From: an uncultured Thalassospira sp.
Lineage (GTDB): Bacteria; Pseudomonadota; Alphaproteobacteria; Rhodospirillales_A; Thalassospiraceae
Direction of reading: 5' to 3'
DNA: 9,001 nt
Assembly (NCBI GenBank): GCA_946885765.1
Contig: CAMPHD010000108.1
Span: 1 to 9,001, forward strand
Position 1 is the first letter of the stretch, and each line of letters opens with the position of its first letter. Made by a program: the position numbers and the translations under genes. Below, in pieces: positions 1 through 6,587 of the stretch. A model generated the notes under the pieces. The model saw only the letters and a list, made by a program, of their open reading frames with translations. It searched no databases and was not told where the DNA came from.

Positions 1-232
1 GGTTGGCGAACGGTACAACAACGATTTCGCCTTTGATATCGCCATTCTCTTCGGCCGCTTTCAAAAGCATTTCCAAATGGTGCAGGGCAATCACACCTGG
101 TAGTTCGTCGGCATGAAGGGCGGCCTGAAGATAGGCTTTTGGCCCTTTGCCCGGATTACCGTAACGACGGACAGTAAGCGCGCGGGCAGTGCCCATTTGG
201 GGGCGAAGCAGTTCAATGCGTTCCTGTTGCAT
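1..232 (-). CDS. AotO-like succinylglutamate desuccinylase/aspartoacylase family hydrolase (N-terminal part, runs off left edge)
   Basis: The first 77 codons of a gene that continues past the left edge are visible. The ATG at 232 is preceded by AGGAAG three nucleotides upstream. The motif HADELPG (residues 40-46) has the H-x-x-E spacing of the first zinc ligands (H40, E43) in the AstE/aspartoacylase branch of the M14 carboxypeptidase fold. It follows a strand AYLQAAL and precedes a helix and a strand (EIVVVPFAN), as in that fold. The third zinc ligand and the catalytic Glu lie outside the window. No signal peptide is seen, so it is probably cytoplasmic. It is the last visible gene of an amino-acid ABC importer operon, 140 bp after the HisM-like gene. 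As I recall, Pseudomonas aeruginosa aotO (PA0891), inside aotJQMOP, belongs to the same family. The substrate is unknown; deacylation or amide hydrolysis of an imported amino-acid conjugate is an inference. Family assignment is strong, function weak. Confidence 0.88.
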   Translation of the reverse strand, partial: MQQERIELLRPQMGTARALTVRRYGNPGKGPKAYLQAALHADELPGVIALHHLEMLLKAAEENGDIKGEIVVVPFAN

Positions 233-315
233 GATCTTCCTGTGGGAGTTGGTGATGGCGTTATGAGCAACTCTGGCAACAACAGGTGACGCAGTTGTCA
301 AAAACAGTCTTACCC

Positions 316-358
316 CGAACGATCAATGTTTGATGGCTTGTCGACATTGAATCGTCCG
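316..358 (-). repeat. Imperfect inverted repeat between HisM-like gene and AotO-like gene
   Basis: Arms ACGATCAATGT (319-329) and ACATTGAATCGT (344-355) are complementary over 11 bp with one bulged base. Two more pairs, 316-317 with 357-358, lie beyond one mismatch. The loop is 14 nt. On the minus strand the element follows the HisM-like stop codon, and a run of five T falls 11 nt after the stem, which is too far for a standard intrinsic terminator. It could be an mRNA-processing or attenuating structure, or an operator. No specific role can be assigned from sequence. Confidence 0.4.
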
Positions 359-372
359 TGCCTGACTGGAAA

Positions 373-1119
373 TCAGATATGCCCGCCAGCTTTCGCGATG
401 GTGGATTTGTTTTCTTTCCGGTTCTCGTTCCGGCGCAGGTATTTTTCAACGCCCTTGAAACCAAAAGTCAGAACGTAAACGATGATCAGGTAAATCACGC
501 CTGCCGAAATGAAGGCTTCATATGGCAATGCCGTACGGGCAACAATTTTGCGTGCGGCACCGGTCAATTCCATCATTGTAACCGTTGATGCCAACGAAGT
601 TGCCTTAAGCGTGAAGATGACATCGTTGGTGTAGGCTGGCCAGATTATCTGCCACATCCGCGGGAATATGATCCGGCGATAAATCGTCACCGGGCGCATA
701 CCACAAGCTCGGGCAGCTTCGATTTCGCCATTTGGAACATTCTGGATGCCACCACGCATGATTTCGGCCATATAGGCGGCCGTGTTCAGCACGAATGTCA
801 ACAAGCAGTACCAGTACGGATCACGCAGATAAGTCCAGGACCAGTGATCCTGAATGCCGTCAATGCTGGCGATCAACTGCCCGCAACCATAATACATCAT
901 AAACAGCTGCGCGATTAGCGGCGTCCCACGAAACACATAGATAAAGGCAAAGGGCAGGGCCTGAACCCAAACCAGCTTTGAAACACGCGCGACGGAAAGT
1001 GGAATTGCAATCAGGGTGCCAAATACGACAGAAACAGCCAACAATTGCAGGGTCAGAAGGAAACCCTGCCAAAGCCATGCGTCGTATTTGGTCAGGACGT
1101 ATATCAGATCTTCAAACAT
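373..1119 (-). CDS. HisM-type permease subunit of polar amino-acid ABC transporter
   Basis: This 248-residue inner-membrane protein is one half of the translocation pore of a polar amino-acid importer. It has about five hydrophobic segments (roughly residues 15-41, 55-80, 102-121, 155-175 and 200-222). The HisQM-family motif FRGTPL is at 63-68, followed by TAAYMAEIMRGGI (113-125). The cytoplasmic EAA loop begins at E134 (EAARACGM), the contact site for the ATPase. It starts only 3 nt after the stop of the HisQ-like gene, so the two are surely co-translated and form a heterodimer. The C-terminus is a charged tail rich in Arg, Asn and Lys (about 229-243). The length is normal for HisM, OccM or AotM. 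It is called HisM rather than HisQ because of its position as second permease and its longer periplasmic segment (about 79-101). The ligand cannot be read from the permease. Confidence 0.95.
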   Translation of the reverse strand: MFEDLIYVLTKYDAWLWQGFLLTLQLLAVSVVFGTLIAIPLSVARVSKLVWVQALPFAFIYVFRGTPLIAQLFMMYYGCGQLIASIDGIQDHWSWTYLRDPYWYCLLTFVLNTAAYMAEIMRGGIQNVPNGEIEAARACGMRPVTIYRRIIFPRMWQIIWPAYTNDVIFTLKATSLASTVTMMELTGAARKIVARTALPYEAFISAGVIYLIIVYVLTFGFKGVEKYLRRNENRKENKSTIAKAGGHI

Positions 1120-1122
1120 CGA

Positions 1123-1815
1123 TTACGCCCTCGCAATGCCGCGGGAAGCCCGCTTTTCAAGCCGGCTGAAGACGAACAGCGATACAGTGGTAAAAGCCAG
1201 AAACATCGCCATTGCAACCAGATAGAAAGTGAACGGCGCTTTTTCTGTACCCGCCCCAACCGTGGCCTTACGCAGGATTTCCTCGACACCGACGACAGAA
1301 ATCAGGGCCGTATCCTTGATCAGAACCTGAAACAGGTTATTCAGACCGGGCAGGGCGAACCGCCAGAGTTGCGGCAACTTGATACGAAGGAATATTTGCG
1401 CTGGTGTCATGCCGCACGCGGTTGCAGCTTCGATCTGACCAACCGGAATGGATTGCATGGCCGCACGAAATACTTCGGAGGCGAATGCACCCTGAACAAG
1501 TGCAAGTGCCGCCACGCCCGACCAGAATGCCGGGATATCAACACGAACAGCTTCACCGCCAATAAGTTCTGCAAGGTTCTGCACGGCAATCGTGCCGCCA
1601 AAATAGATCAATAAAATAACCAAAAGTTCCGGAATACCGCGGATAATAACCGTGTAGCTTTCCCCGATTATCCGCAAGGTGCGGTAACGCGACAATTTTG
1701 CCGAAGCGCCCAGCAAACCAAGAATAATCATGAATGGCAAAACGGTCAGGCAAAGTTGAACTGTAACCAGTCCCCCCTCAAGCATCTGCCAACCGCGGCC
1801 GTATAAATCAAACAT
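1123..1815 (-). CDS. HisQ-type permease subunit of polar amino-acid ABC transporter
   Basis: This 230-residue membrane protein is the partner pore subunit to the downstream HisM-like protein. Hydrophobic segments are at about 16-36, 52-79, 96-118, 150-172 and 196-216. RGIPELL (59-65) matches the family's conserved segment after the second helix. GAFASEVFRAAMQSIP (109-124) leads into the EAA loop starting at E129 (EAATACGM), which docks the ATPase. The start at 1815 is well supported by AGGAG at 1821-1825, five nucleotides upstream. The gene lies 87 bp after the binding-protein gene, beyond a strong hairpin at 1865-1888, and 3 bp before the HisM-like gene. Length and motifs are typical of HisQ, OccQ and AotQ. 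The exact amino acid transported is not determined. Confidence 0.95.
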   Translation of the reverse strand: MFDLYGRGWQMLEGGLVTVQLCLTVLPFMIILGLLGASAKLSRYRTLRIIGESYTVIIRGIPELLVILLIYFGGTIAVQNLAELIGGEAVRVDIPAFWSGVAALALVQGAFASEVFRAAMQSIPVGQIEAATACGMTPAQIFLRIKLPQLWRFALPGLNNLFQVLIKDTALISVVGVEEILRKATVGAGTEKAPFTFYLVAMAMFLAFTTVSLFVFSRLEKRASRGIARA

Positions 1816-1864
1816 GGTATCTCCTGCAAACCTTCATGCCACATCAAGATCGGGCAATAAGGGA

Positions 1865-1888
1865 AGGGCGGCACACTGGTGCCGCCCT
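1865..1888 (-). promoter_or_regulatory. Strong intercistronic hairpin between binding-protein gene and permease genes
   Basis: AGGGCGGCAC (1865-1874) and GTGCCGCCCT (1879-1888) form a perfect, GC-rich 10-bp stem with a 4-nt loop. It lies 14 nt past the binding-protein stop codon. On the minus strand the sequence after the stem has no run of T, so it is not a classic intrinsic terminator. Comparable stem-loops behind binding-protein genes of ABC operons are known to block 3'-to-5' RNA decay and so keep the binding protein in excess over the membrane subunits. That role here is inferred from position. Confidence 0.75.
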
Positions 1889-1902
1889 AAACTGCTTTTC
1901 GA

Positions 1903-2700
1903 TCAATTCGGGTGCAGGTTGATTTCTTCGAAGTATTTTTTGTTGATTTCCTGATACGAACCGTTGGCAAGCATATCTGCCAGCGCCTTGTTCAGGATTT
2001 CTTTCAGGTCCTGATCTTCCTTGCGGATACCAATACCGGCACCTTCACCAAAGAATTCAACCGGCGCAAAGGTATCGGAAACAAACGCGTAACCCTTGCC
2101 TTCGTCAGATTTGACCCATTCGACGAGAACGCCAGAATCAGCCAGCGTTGCATCGATACGACCAGCTGTCAGGTCAAGCAGCGCGTTGTCCTGCGTGTCA
2201 TACATGCGAATTTCCGCATTGGGGAAATTATCTTCAAGGAAGGCAGAATGGGTGGTTGAACGCTGAACACCGATGACCATACCATCCAGCGCATCTTCGA
2301 CAACGGCGTCGTCTTTCCATGCCGTGATCGACATGCCTTCCTTGCCAACAAAGACAGCCGGTGTGGTGCTGTAATAGTTGGTAAAATCGATTGAACGCTT
2401 GCGTTCTTCAGTGATCGACATCTGGGCGATAATCGCATCATATTTTTTCGCCAGCAGACCCGGAATGATTCCGTCCCAATCCTGGGCAACGATTTCACAT
2501 TCAATGCCAGCGGTTTCGCAAAGTTTTACAGCGAAATCAACATCAAAGCCCTGCAGGTTGCCATCCTTGTCGACATAGTTGAACGGAGGATATGCACCTT
2601 CGGTTGCAATGACGACCTTTTCCCAGGCAGCACTTGCTGCCGATGCACTCAGTGCGACACCCACGGCTGCGGCGGTTGCAACCTTGATCCAGTTTTTCAT
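1903..2700 (-). CDS. Periplasmic substrate-binding protein, LAO/HisJ/ArgT type (SBP_bac_3)
   Basis: This 265-residue secreted protein captures the amino acid for the importer. Residues 1-24 form a Sec signal peptide (Lys near the start, Ala-rich core, predicted cut after ASA at about 24-25). The mature part carries EGAYPPFN (34-41) and SITEERK (95-101). R100 corresponds to the HisJ/LAO arginine that binds the ligand carboxylate, the TT pair at 149-150 to the residues after the hinge, and D188 to the aspartate that binds the alpha-amino group. C61 and C68 have the same 7-residue spacing as the HisJ disulfide. The Ser pair of HisJ just before its conserved Leu-Ser is A92-Q93 here, so side-chain selectivity may differ from histidine/lysine. 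GGGAG lies upstream of the ATG. It sits 83 bp after the ATPase gene and before a strong hairpin. Opine or arginine/ornithine are alternative ligands. Confidence 0.96.
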   Translation of the reverse strand: MKNWIKVATAAAVGVALSASAASAAWEKVVIATEGAYPPFNYVDKDGNLQGFDVDFAVKLCETAGIECEIVAQDWDGIIPGLLAKKYDAIIAQMSITEERKRSIDFTNYYSTTPAVFVGKEGMSITAWKDDAVVEDALDGMVIGVQRSTTHSAFLEDNFPNAEIRMYDTQDNALLDLTAGRIDATLADSGVLVEWVKSDEGKGYAFVSDTFAPVEFFGEGAGIGIRKEDQDLKEILNKALADMLANGSYQEINKKYFEEINLHPN

Positions 2701-2783
2701 TCATAGTCTCCCTTGTTGTTGAGAACAGGCCGTATCGACACTGTCCTGTCGGTCGGTTCTTTTGCGGAACCAGCCTTTCCAGA

Positions 2784-3557
2784 TCAGAAATCACGCTGAA
2801 GGAATTGCTTCATGCGTTCTGATTTTGGATTTTCGAATACTTCTTTCGGGTTCCCAAACTCTTCGACCAGCCCCTGATGGAGGAACATGACGTGGCTTGA
2901 TACCCCTTTGGCAAAACCCATCTCGTGAGTAACGACCAGCATTGTACGGCCTTCTTCGGCAAGATCGGTCATGACACGCAGAACTTCCCCAACAAGTTCC
3001 GGGTCAAGAGCGGATGTCGGTTCATCAAACAGTAGAACTTCCGGCTCGATTGCCAAAGCACGGGCAATTGCAGCACGCTGTTGTTGTCCACCAGAAATAT
3101 GGCCGGGATAATAGTCGCGGCGTTCATACATACCCACTTTGTGAAGCAATGCATCGGCACGTTCGATGGCTTCTTTTTTCGGAATGCCAAGAACATGTAC
3201 TGGCGCTTCGATCACGTTTTCCAGAATGGTCAGATGGCTCCAGAGATTGAAGCTTTGAAAGACCATGGCCAGTTTGGTGCGGATACGCTGAAGCTGCTTT
3301 TTATCTGCCGGTTCCTGACTGCCATCCTTCAGTTCGCGCATCCTGATCAATTCACCATGGACATGGACAGCGCCGGAATTCGGTGTTTCAAGAAGGTTAA
3401 TGCAACGCAAAAAGGTACTTTTGCCAGAACCTGACGAACCAATGATTGAAATCACATCGCCGGTATTCGCGGTAAGGTCGATACCTTTGAGGACTTCATG
3501 CTCCCCAAAGCTTTTGAACATCCCTTCGACCTTTAGGGCGGGTATGTTTGTGCTCAT
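2784..3557 (-). CDS. ATP-binding subunit of polar amino-acid ABC transporter (HisP type)
   Basis: This cytoplasmic ATPase powers the importer. With the start at 3557 it has 257 residues, normal for HisP, OccP or AotP. All nucleotide-binding elements are intact: Walker [10 protein letters not shown] (40-48), Q-loop Q101 in VFQSFNLW, signature ISGGQ (154-158), Walker B LLFDE (175-179), SALD (182-185) and the switch histidine H211. The ATG at 3557 is preferred because the homology begins there (a short Ser/Thr/Asn lead and then [11 protein letters not shown]). Its only SD-like stretch, GGGGA, is about 13 nt away, which is long. The reading frame stays open to an earlier ATG at 3617 that would add 20 polar, basic residues unlike the family. 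It is the first gene of the operon, with the binding-protein gene 83 bp downstream. The interval 2701-2783 holds only a weak 5-bp inverted repeat (2755-2771). Confidence 0.95.
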   Translation of the reverse strand: MSTNIPALKVEGMFKSFGEHEVLKGIDLTANTGDVISIIGSSGSGKSTFLRCINLLETPNSGAVHVHGELIRMRELKDGSQEPADKKQLQRIRTKLAMVFQSFNLWSHLTILENVIEAPVHVLGIPKKEAIERADALLHKVGMYERRDYYPGHISGGQQQRAAIARALAIEPEVLLFDEPTSALDPELVGEVLRVMTDLAEEGRTMLVVTHEMGFAKGVSSHVMFLHQGLVEEFGNPKEVFENPKSERMKQFLQRDF

Positions 3558-4110
3558 ATCGAGATAAAGAGTCCCCTGTTGAAAGTTCTTGTTGTTTCGG
3601 CTCCGTCCGATCCGCATCGAATTGATGCTTCACCCCTTTGGACAATCCGAATCACATTCTTCCCCTGAATAATTGCCTGTCCGGGCACCGTAATTCCACT
3701 GATTTTTTGCAGTTTTATGAAGAAAACGGCCATCTCCGCATTATATTTGGCCGGTACTGGGAAACCTTGGCAAATATACTGCTGCGCTAAGTGTTTTTAC
3801 GCAATAAAAATTCCCGGCATTTCTGAGAGCGCCGAATTACACTTGGTTCCGTCGCTCCCAAAAGAATACGGCTGCCAATGTTCAGTGACATCAGGTTTTC
3901 TCTGGCAATATGCGCCCCCGTTTTCACCAGGTTGGTGTCATGTACCCGGTTACAAAGGCGCTTCAAGTGCCTGAAACACTGTTGAAAGGCGCGTAATTTT
4001 ATCTGTTTGCATCTTGTGATCGAGCTGAACCGATTTAGACGCGCAACTAACCGCTATGACAAAAACACTTGTCTTAAACACGGGCTAAAATCGGTAACTG
4101 ATCAGGGAAG
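3558..4110. other. Intergenic region of about 550 bp with no convincing gene
   Basis: This stretch separates the transporter operon from the tRNA gene, both on the minus strand. It must hold the transporter promoter and the 3' end of the tRNA transcript, but I see no clear sigma70 hexamer pair for the former and no standard terminator for the latter. Visible structures are a 6-bp AT inverted repeat around CGCAA (3794-3810), a CACCA/TGGTG repeat (3925-3937), and a bulged stem pairing 3958-3969 with 3977-3992, followed on the plus strand by TTTT at 3997-4000. The longest reading frame (3717-3974, plus) lacks a ribosome binding site and resembles nothing I know. A small RNA is possible but unsupported. 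Confidence 0.6.
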
Positions 4111-4200
4111 TGGCGGAGAGACAGGGATTCGAACCCTGGGTACCCGTAAAGGCACGCCGGTTTTCAAGACCGGTGCATTCAACCACTCTGCCATCTCTCC
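4111..4200 (-). tRNA. tRNA-Ser (anticodon UGA)
   Basis: On the minus strand the acceptor arm GGAGAGA (4200-4194) pairs fully with TCTCTCC (4121-4115), followed by discriminator G (4114) and an encoded CCA (4113-4111). The anticodon stem ACCGG/CCGGC encloses a loop containing TGA (complement of 4166-4164). The T arm has the canonical GGTTCGAATCC. A long variable arm between the anticodon and T arms gives a class II tRNA of 90 nt including CCA, as expected for serine. U34 should read UCA and probably other UCN codons. The tRNA stands alone, upstream of the transporter operon on the same strand. Confidence 0.97.
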
Positions 4201-4233
4201 GCATTGTGGTGGCGTTTATCGCCCTGCGCGCCC

Positions 4234-4262
4234 TCAATAAATTGCCGGGATGAACCTGTCAA
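4234..4262 (-). promoter_or_regulatory. Probable promoter of tRNA-Ser with GC-rich discriminator
   Basis: A perfect -35 box TTGACA (4262-4257) is followed after 17 nt by TATTGA (4239-4234) as a weak -10 box; an overlapping TTTATT would give a 15-nt spacer. The sequence directly downstream is GGGCGCGC, the GC-rich discriminator typical of stable-RNA promoters under ppGpp/DksA stringent control. Predicted transcription starts about 26 nt before the mature tRNA 5' end, so a short leader would be removed by RNase P. The -35 box is convincing; the -10 box is less so. Confidence 0.55.
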
Positions 4263-4327
4263 TATGTCAGTTTCAGCTTGGCAAAGTTTCTCACGTATCC
4301 AAATTCCGGCTGGTAGGCCGACAGACA

Positions 4328-4343
4328 TTTAACAAGTCTTAAC
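4328..4343 (+). promoter_or_regulatory. Possible CtrA-type paired TTAA site upstream of lytic transglycosylase gene
   Basis: TTTAACAAGTCTTAAC holds two TTAAC half-sites whose starts are 10 bp apart, one helical turn. The alphaproteobacterial CtrA consensus is TTAA-N7-TTAA. Here the exact TTAA pair is separated by 6 nt, or TTTA and TTAA by 7 nt, so this is a near match and not an exact one. It lies about 120 bp upstream of the next plus-strand gene, a cell-wall hydrolase, which is a plausible cell-cycle target. Such AT-rich matches also occur by chance. Confidence 0.25.
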
Positions 4344-4461
4344 GTGTGAGGCGGTATCAGCAATATGCAGAACTCAAAATGAGTATGTCAGCAAAGAATA
4401 CTAGGGACCTGGTAAAGAATTGACCGGGAACATCAAACCAAACCGGCACGAGGCGAGCAAA

Positions 4462-5469
4462 ATGAATTATCGGACCATCGGGACTGTAGCTTCAATTATC
4501 GGCATGCTCGTGACGATTTCACCAGCGTTCGCCCAGACCAATACGGACGAGTTGCCGGCATTTACGACGGAAGGCTTTGATGTCTGGCTGGCTGATTTCA
4601 AAAAAGATGCGGCGTCAAAGGGCATTTCCCAATCGACACTGGATGTTGCCTTTGCCAATACGCAACCAATCCCGAAAGTGATCGAGTACGACCGCAGCCA
4701 GCCGGAATTCAAACTGACATTTGAACAGTATCTGCAACGGGTTGTGCCGCAGTCGCGTATAAATGAAGGTCGACGTAAATATGCCGAGAACCGTGCCATT
4801 ATTGATGCTGCAGCTAAAAAATACGGCGTTCCCGGGCATTATCTGACCGCATTCTGGGGTATTGAAACCGGTTTTGGGCGTCATACCGGCGGGTATTCTG
4901 TCGTTGATTCGCTTGCGACCCTTGCATTTGAAGGTCGCCGGGCTGAGTATTTCCGCACAGAATTGATCAATGCGCTTAAAATTATTGATGCCGGGCACAT
5001 TGCTGCGGAAAAGATGGAAGGTTCCTGGGCGGGGGCCATGGGGCAGGCGCAATTTATGCCTTCCACCTTCCTGAACTATGCCCGTGACGGGAACGACGAC
5101 GGAAAGATTGATCTTTGGGGAGCCAAAGAAGACGTGTTTGCATCCGCCGCAAACTATCTTTCAACGGTCGGCTGGAAAACCGATGAACGTTGGGGGCGCA
5201 AAGTCAGCATTCCTGGCGATCTTGATAAATCAATTACCGGGCGTGAAATTCGCAAACCGATCAGTGAATGGCAGAAACTTGGTGTTCGTATGCCGGATGG
5301 TTCCAGCCTTCCGATGGCTGACATGGAGGCGTCAATTGTTATCGTAAATGACGGTGCCGGACCTGCTTATATGGTTTATAACAATTTCCACACCATCATG
5401 CATTGGAACCGGTCTACCTATTTTGCAATTGCAGTTGGTACACTTGCTGACGCAATCGCCGGTCGCTGA
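4462..5469 (+). CDS. mltB: Secreted lytic murein transglycosylase, MltB/GH103 type
   Basis: This 335-residue periplasmic enzyme should cleave the MurNAc-GlcNAc bond of peptidoglycan with formation of 1,6-anhydro-MurNAc. Residues 1-24 are a Sec signal peptide ending in AFA; there is no lipobox cysteine, so unlike E. coli MltB it is soluble. The catalytic acid is E135 in GIETGFG (133-139). GAMGQAQFMPS (191-201) is the conserved substrate-groove motif. DGNDDGKIDLW (209-219) resembles the EF-hand-like calcium loop of Slt35. The protein ends shortly after the catalytic domain, without the C-terminal peptidoglycan-binding domain that many alphaproteobacterial relatives carry. The ATG at 4462 is chosen because GAGG (4450-4453) lies 8 nt upstream and the signal peptide starts there; a TTG at 4420 in frame would spoil it. 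rlpA follows after 50 bp. The name mltB is used in the broad family sense. Confidence 0.94.
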   Translation: MNYRTIGTVASIIGMLVTISPAFAQTNTDELPAFTTEGFDVWLADFKKDAASKGISQSTLDVAFANTQPIPKVIEYDRSQPEFKLTFEQYLQRVVPQSRINEGRRKYAENRAIIDAAAKKYGVPGHYLTAFWGIETGFGRHTGGYSVVDSLATLAFEGRRAEYFRTELINALKIIDAGHIAAEKMEGSWAGAMGQAQFMPSTFLNYARDGNDDGKIDLWGAKEDVFASAANYLSTVGWKTDERWGRKVSIPGDLDKSITGREIRKPISEWQKLGVRMPDGSSLPMADMEASIVIVNDGAGPAYMVYNNFHTIMHWNRSTYFAIAVGTLADAIAGR

Positions 5470-5519
5470 TTGCTTTGGCAAATTATACGCGGACTCATTC
5501 TCTGGACGGGGACAACTGA

Positions 5520-6587
5520 ATGCCGAGAAACGCGCGCAAGGCGCTTATGCAGGGCTGGAACAAAGGGCGTTGGGCTGCTGGTGCACTTGCCATTACCGTT
5601 TTATTGGCCGGTTGCGCCGAAACGCAGCTTGCGGTCCATGGGGTCAAACGTATTGGCGGTGCGCAGCAGCAGCCCGTACAGATTGGCTCCTATAAAGTTG
5701 GCAATCCATACGAGATTGCCGGGCAATGGTATTACCCGGCGGCTGACTATGAATACAAGGAAACAGGTATTGCTTCCTGGTATGGCCCCAAATTCCATGG
5801 CAAGAAAACCGCGAACGGCGAGATATTTGATCAGTACGAAGTATCCGCAGCACATCGTACACTTCCGATGCCGAGTGTCGTGCGTGTGACCAACCTTGAA
5901 AACGGACGTTCTCTAAAGGTCCGCATCAATGATCGCGGGCCGTTTGCGCACAGCCGCATCATTGACATGTCACGTCGCGCGGCCCAGTTGCTCGGGTTCG
6001 AGCAAAAAGGAACCGCCAAGGTTCTGGTTGAAGTCATCGAAGATGAAAGCCGCCAGATCGCAGCCATAGCCCAGGGCAAAGCTGCACCAGCCGTTACTGT
6101 TGCCGAACAGCAAACCGTTTCAGCAGCACCGCGTGATACGGTAGAGACCGTTCGTCTGGATAATGACGGACCGATCACCGACAGCGGAGAACCGACAAAA
6201 TCAACCATCAAACTGACCCCACCAACTGAAGGTGGGGCCTCAACCCAGGTTGTGTCCCAGACACCCCTTGATGGCACGGTGGAAGAAAGTGCAGTTGTTC
6301 GGGTGGAACCGGTTTCGCCATCTTCTATCTATGTTCAGGCAGGTGCATTTTCGGTTTATGACAATGCCCTTAATCTTAGAAACCGGTTGTATGATATGGC
6401 TCCGAGCAAGATCGAACCGATTGATGTCAAGGGCACAACCTTTTATCGCGTTCGTCTTGGGCCCTTGAACACCGTTCCCGAAGCGGACATTTTGCTCGAA
6501 CGGGTGATTGCAACGGGCCAGAATGGTGCAAAAGTCGTTGTGGAATGTGCTGACGGTGCTTTGCAAAACAGTGTCTCGGGTTGTTAA
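5520..6587 (+). CDS. rlpA: RlpA: septal lytic transglycosylase lipoprotein (DPBB + SPOR)
   Basis: This 355-residue outer-membrane lipoprotein should bind denuded glycan strands at the division septum and, in lineages such as Pseudomonas, cleave them. A hydrophobic signal ends in lipobox LAGC with the lipidated Cys at 32; Ala at +2 favours outer-membrane sorting. The double-psi beta-barrel spans about 82-172. It contains E101, D104, H112 and D138 (in NDRGPF), spaced as I recall for the catalytic set of P. aeruginosa RlpA, so enzymatic activity is likely. Residues about 175-267 form a Thr/Pro/Glu-rich, probably disordered linker. A SPOR domain (268 to about 343, starting SSIYVQAGAFS) binds denuded peptidoglycan. 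Two cysteines, C343 and the last residue C355, close the protein. The ATG at 5520 has GGGGA upstream; an ATG at 5547 with AAGG is an alternative that keeps the lipobox. It lies 50 bp after mltB. Confidence 0.96.
   Translation: MPRNARKALMQGWNKGRWAAGALAITVLLAGCAETQLAVHGVKRIGGAQQQPVQIGSYKVGNPYEIAGQWYYPAADYEYKETGIASWYGPKFHGKKTANGEIFDQYEVSAAHRTLPMPSVVRVTNLENGRSLKVRINDRGPFAHSRIIDMSRRAAQLLGFEQKGTAKVLVEVIEDESRQIAAIAQGKAAPAVTVAEQQTVSAAPRDTVETVRLDNDGPITDSGEPTKSTIKLTPPTEGGASTQVVSQTPLDGTVEESAVVRVEPVSPSSIYVQAGAFSVYDNALNLRNRLYDMAPSKIEPIDVKGTTFYRVRLGPLNTVPEADILLERVIATGQNGAKVVVECADGALQNSVSGC

Noticed and set aside
1045..1614. A 189-codon plus-strand reading frame antisense to the permease genes
   Set aside because: The opposite strand encodes two complete permeases with intact EAA motifs. 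The plus-strand product is polar and unstructured in pattern and shows no known motif, so it is a shadow frame.
3680..3700. Sigma54-like GG/GC spacing upstream of the transporter on the minus strand
   Set aside because: The GG and GC elements are one base out of the required spacing, and the TTGC part is not present in the right place.
3717..3974. An 85-codon plus-strand reading frame beginning MKKTAISALYLAG
   Set aside because: It has no ribosome binding site (T-rich sequence precedes the ATG), no recognisable domain, an odd composition and no operon context. A start resembling a signal peptide is not followed by a credible hydrophobic core.
4058..4073. GACAA/TTGTC repeat as terminator of the tRNA transcript
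   Set aside because: A 5-bp AT-rich stem with no T run following on the minus strand is too weak to call.
4007..4240. A 77-codon plus-strand reading frame with a start at 4007
   Set aside because: It runs antisense through the tRNA-Ser gene. Its GETGIRTLG and VFKTGAFNHSA peptides are the familiar false translation of tRNA-Ser, and the stems and loops of the tRNA fully explain the sequence.
5831..6277. A 148-codon minus-strand reading frame inside rlpA
   Set aside because: It is fully antisense to the DPBB domain and linker of RlpA, and its Ser/Arg-rich product matches codon shadow.
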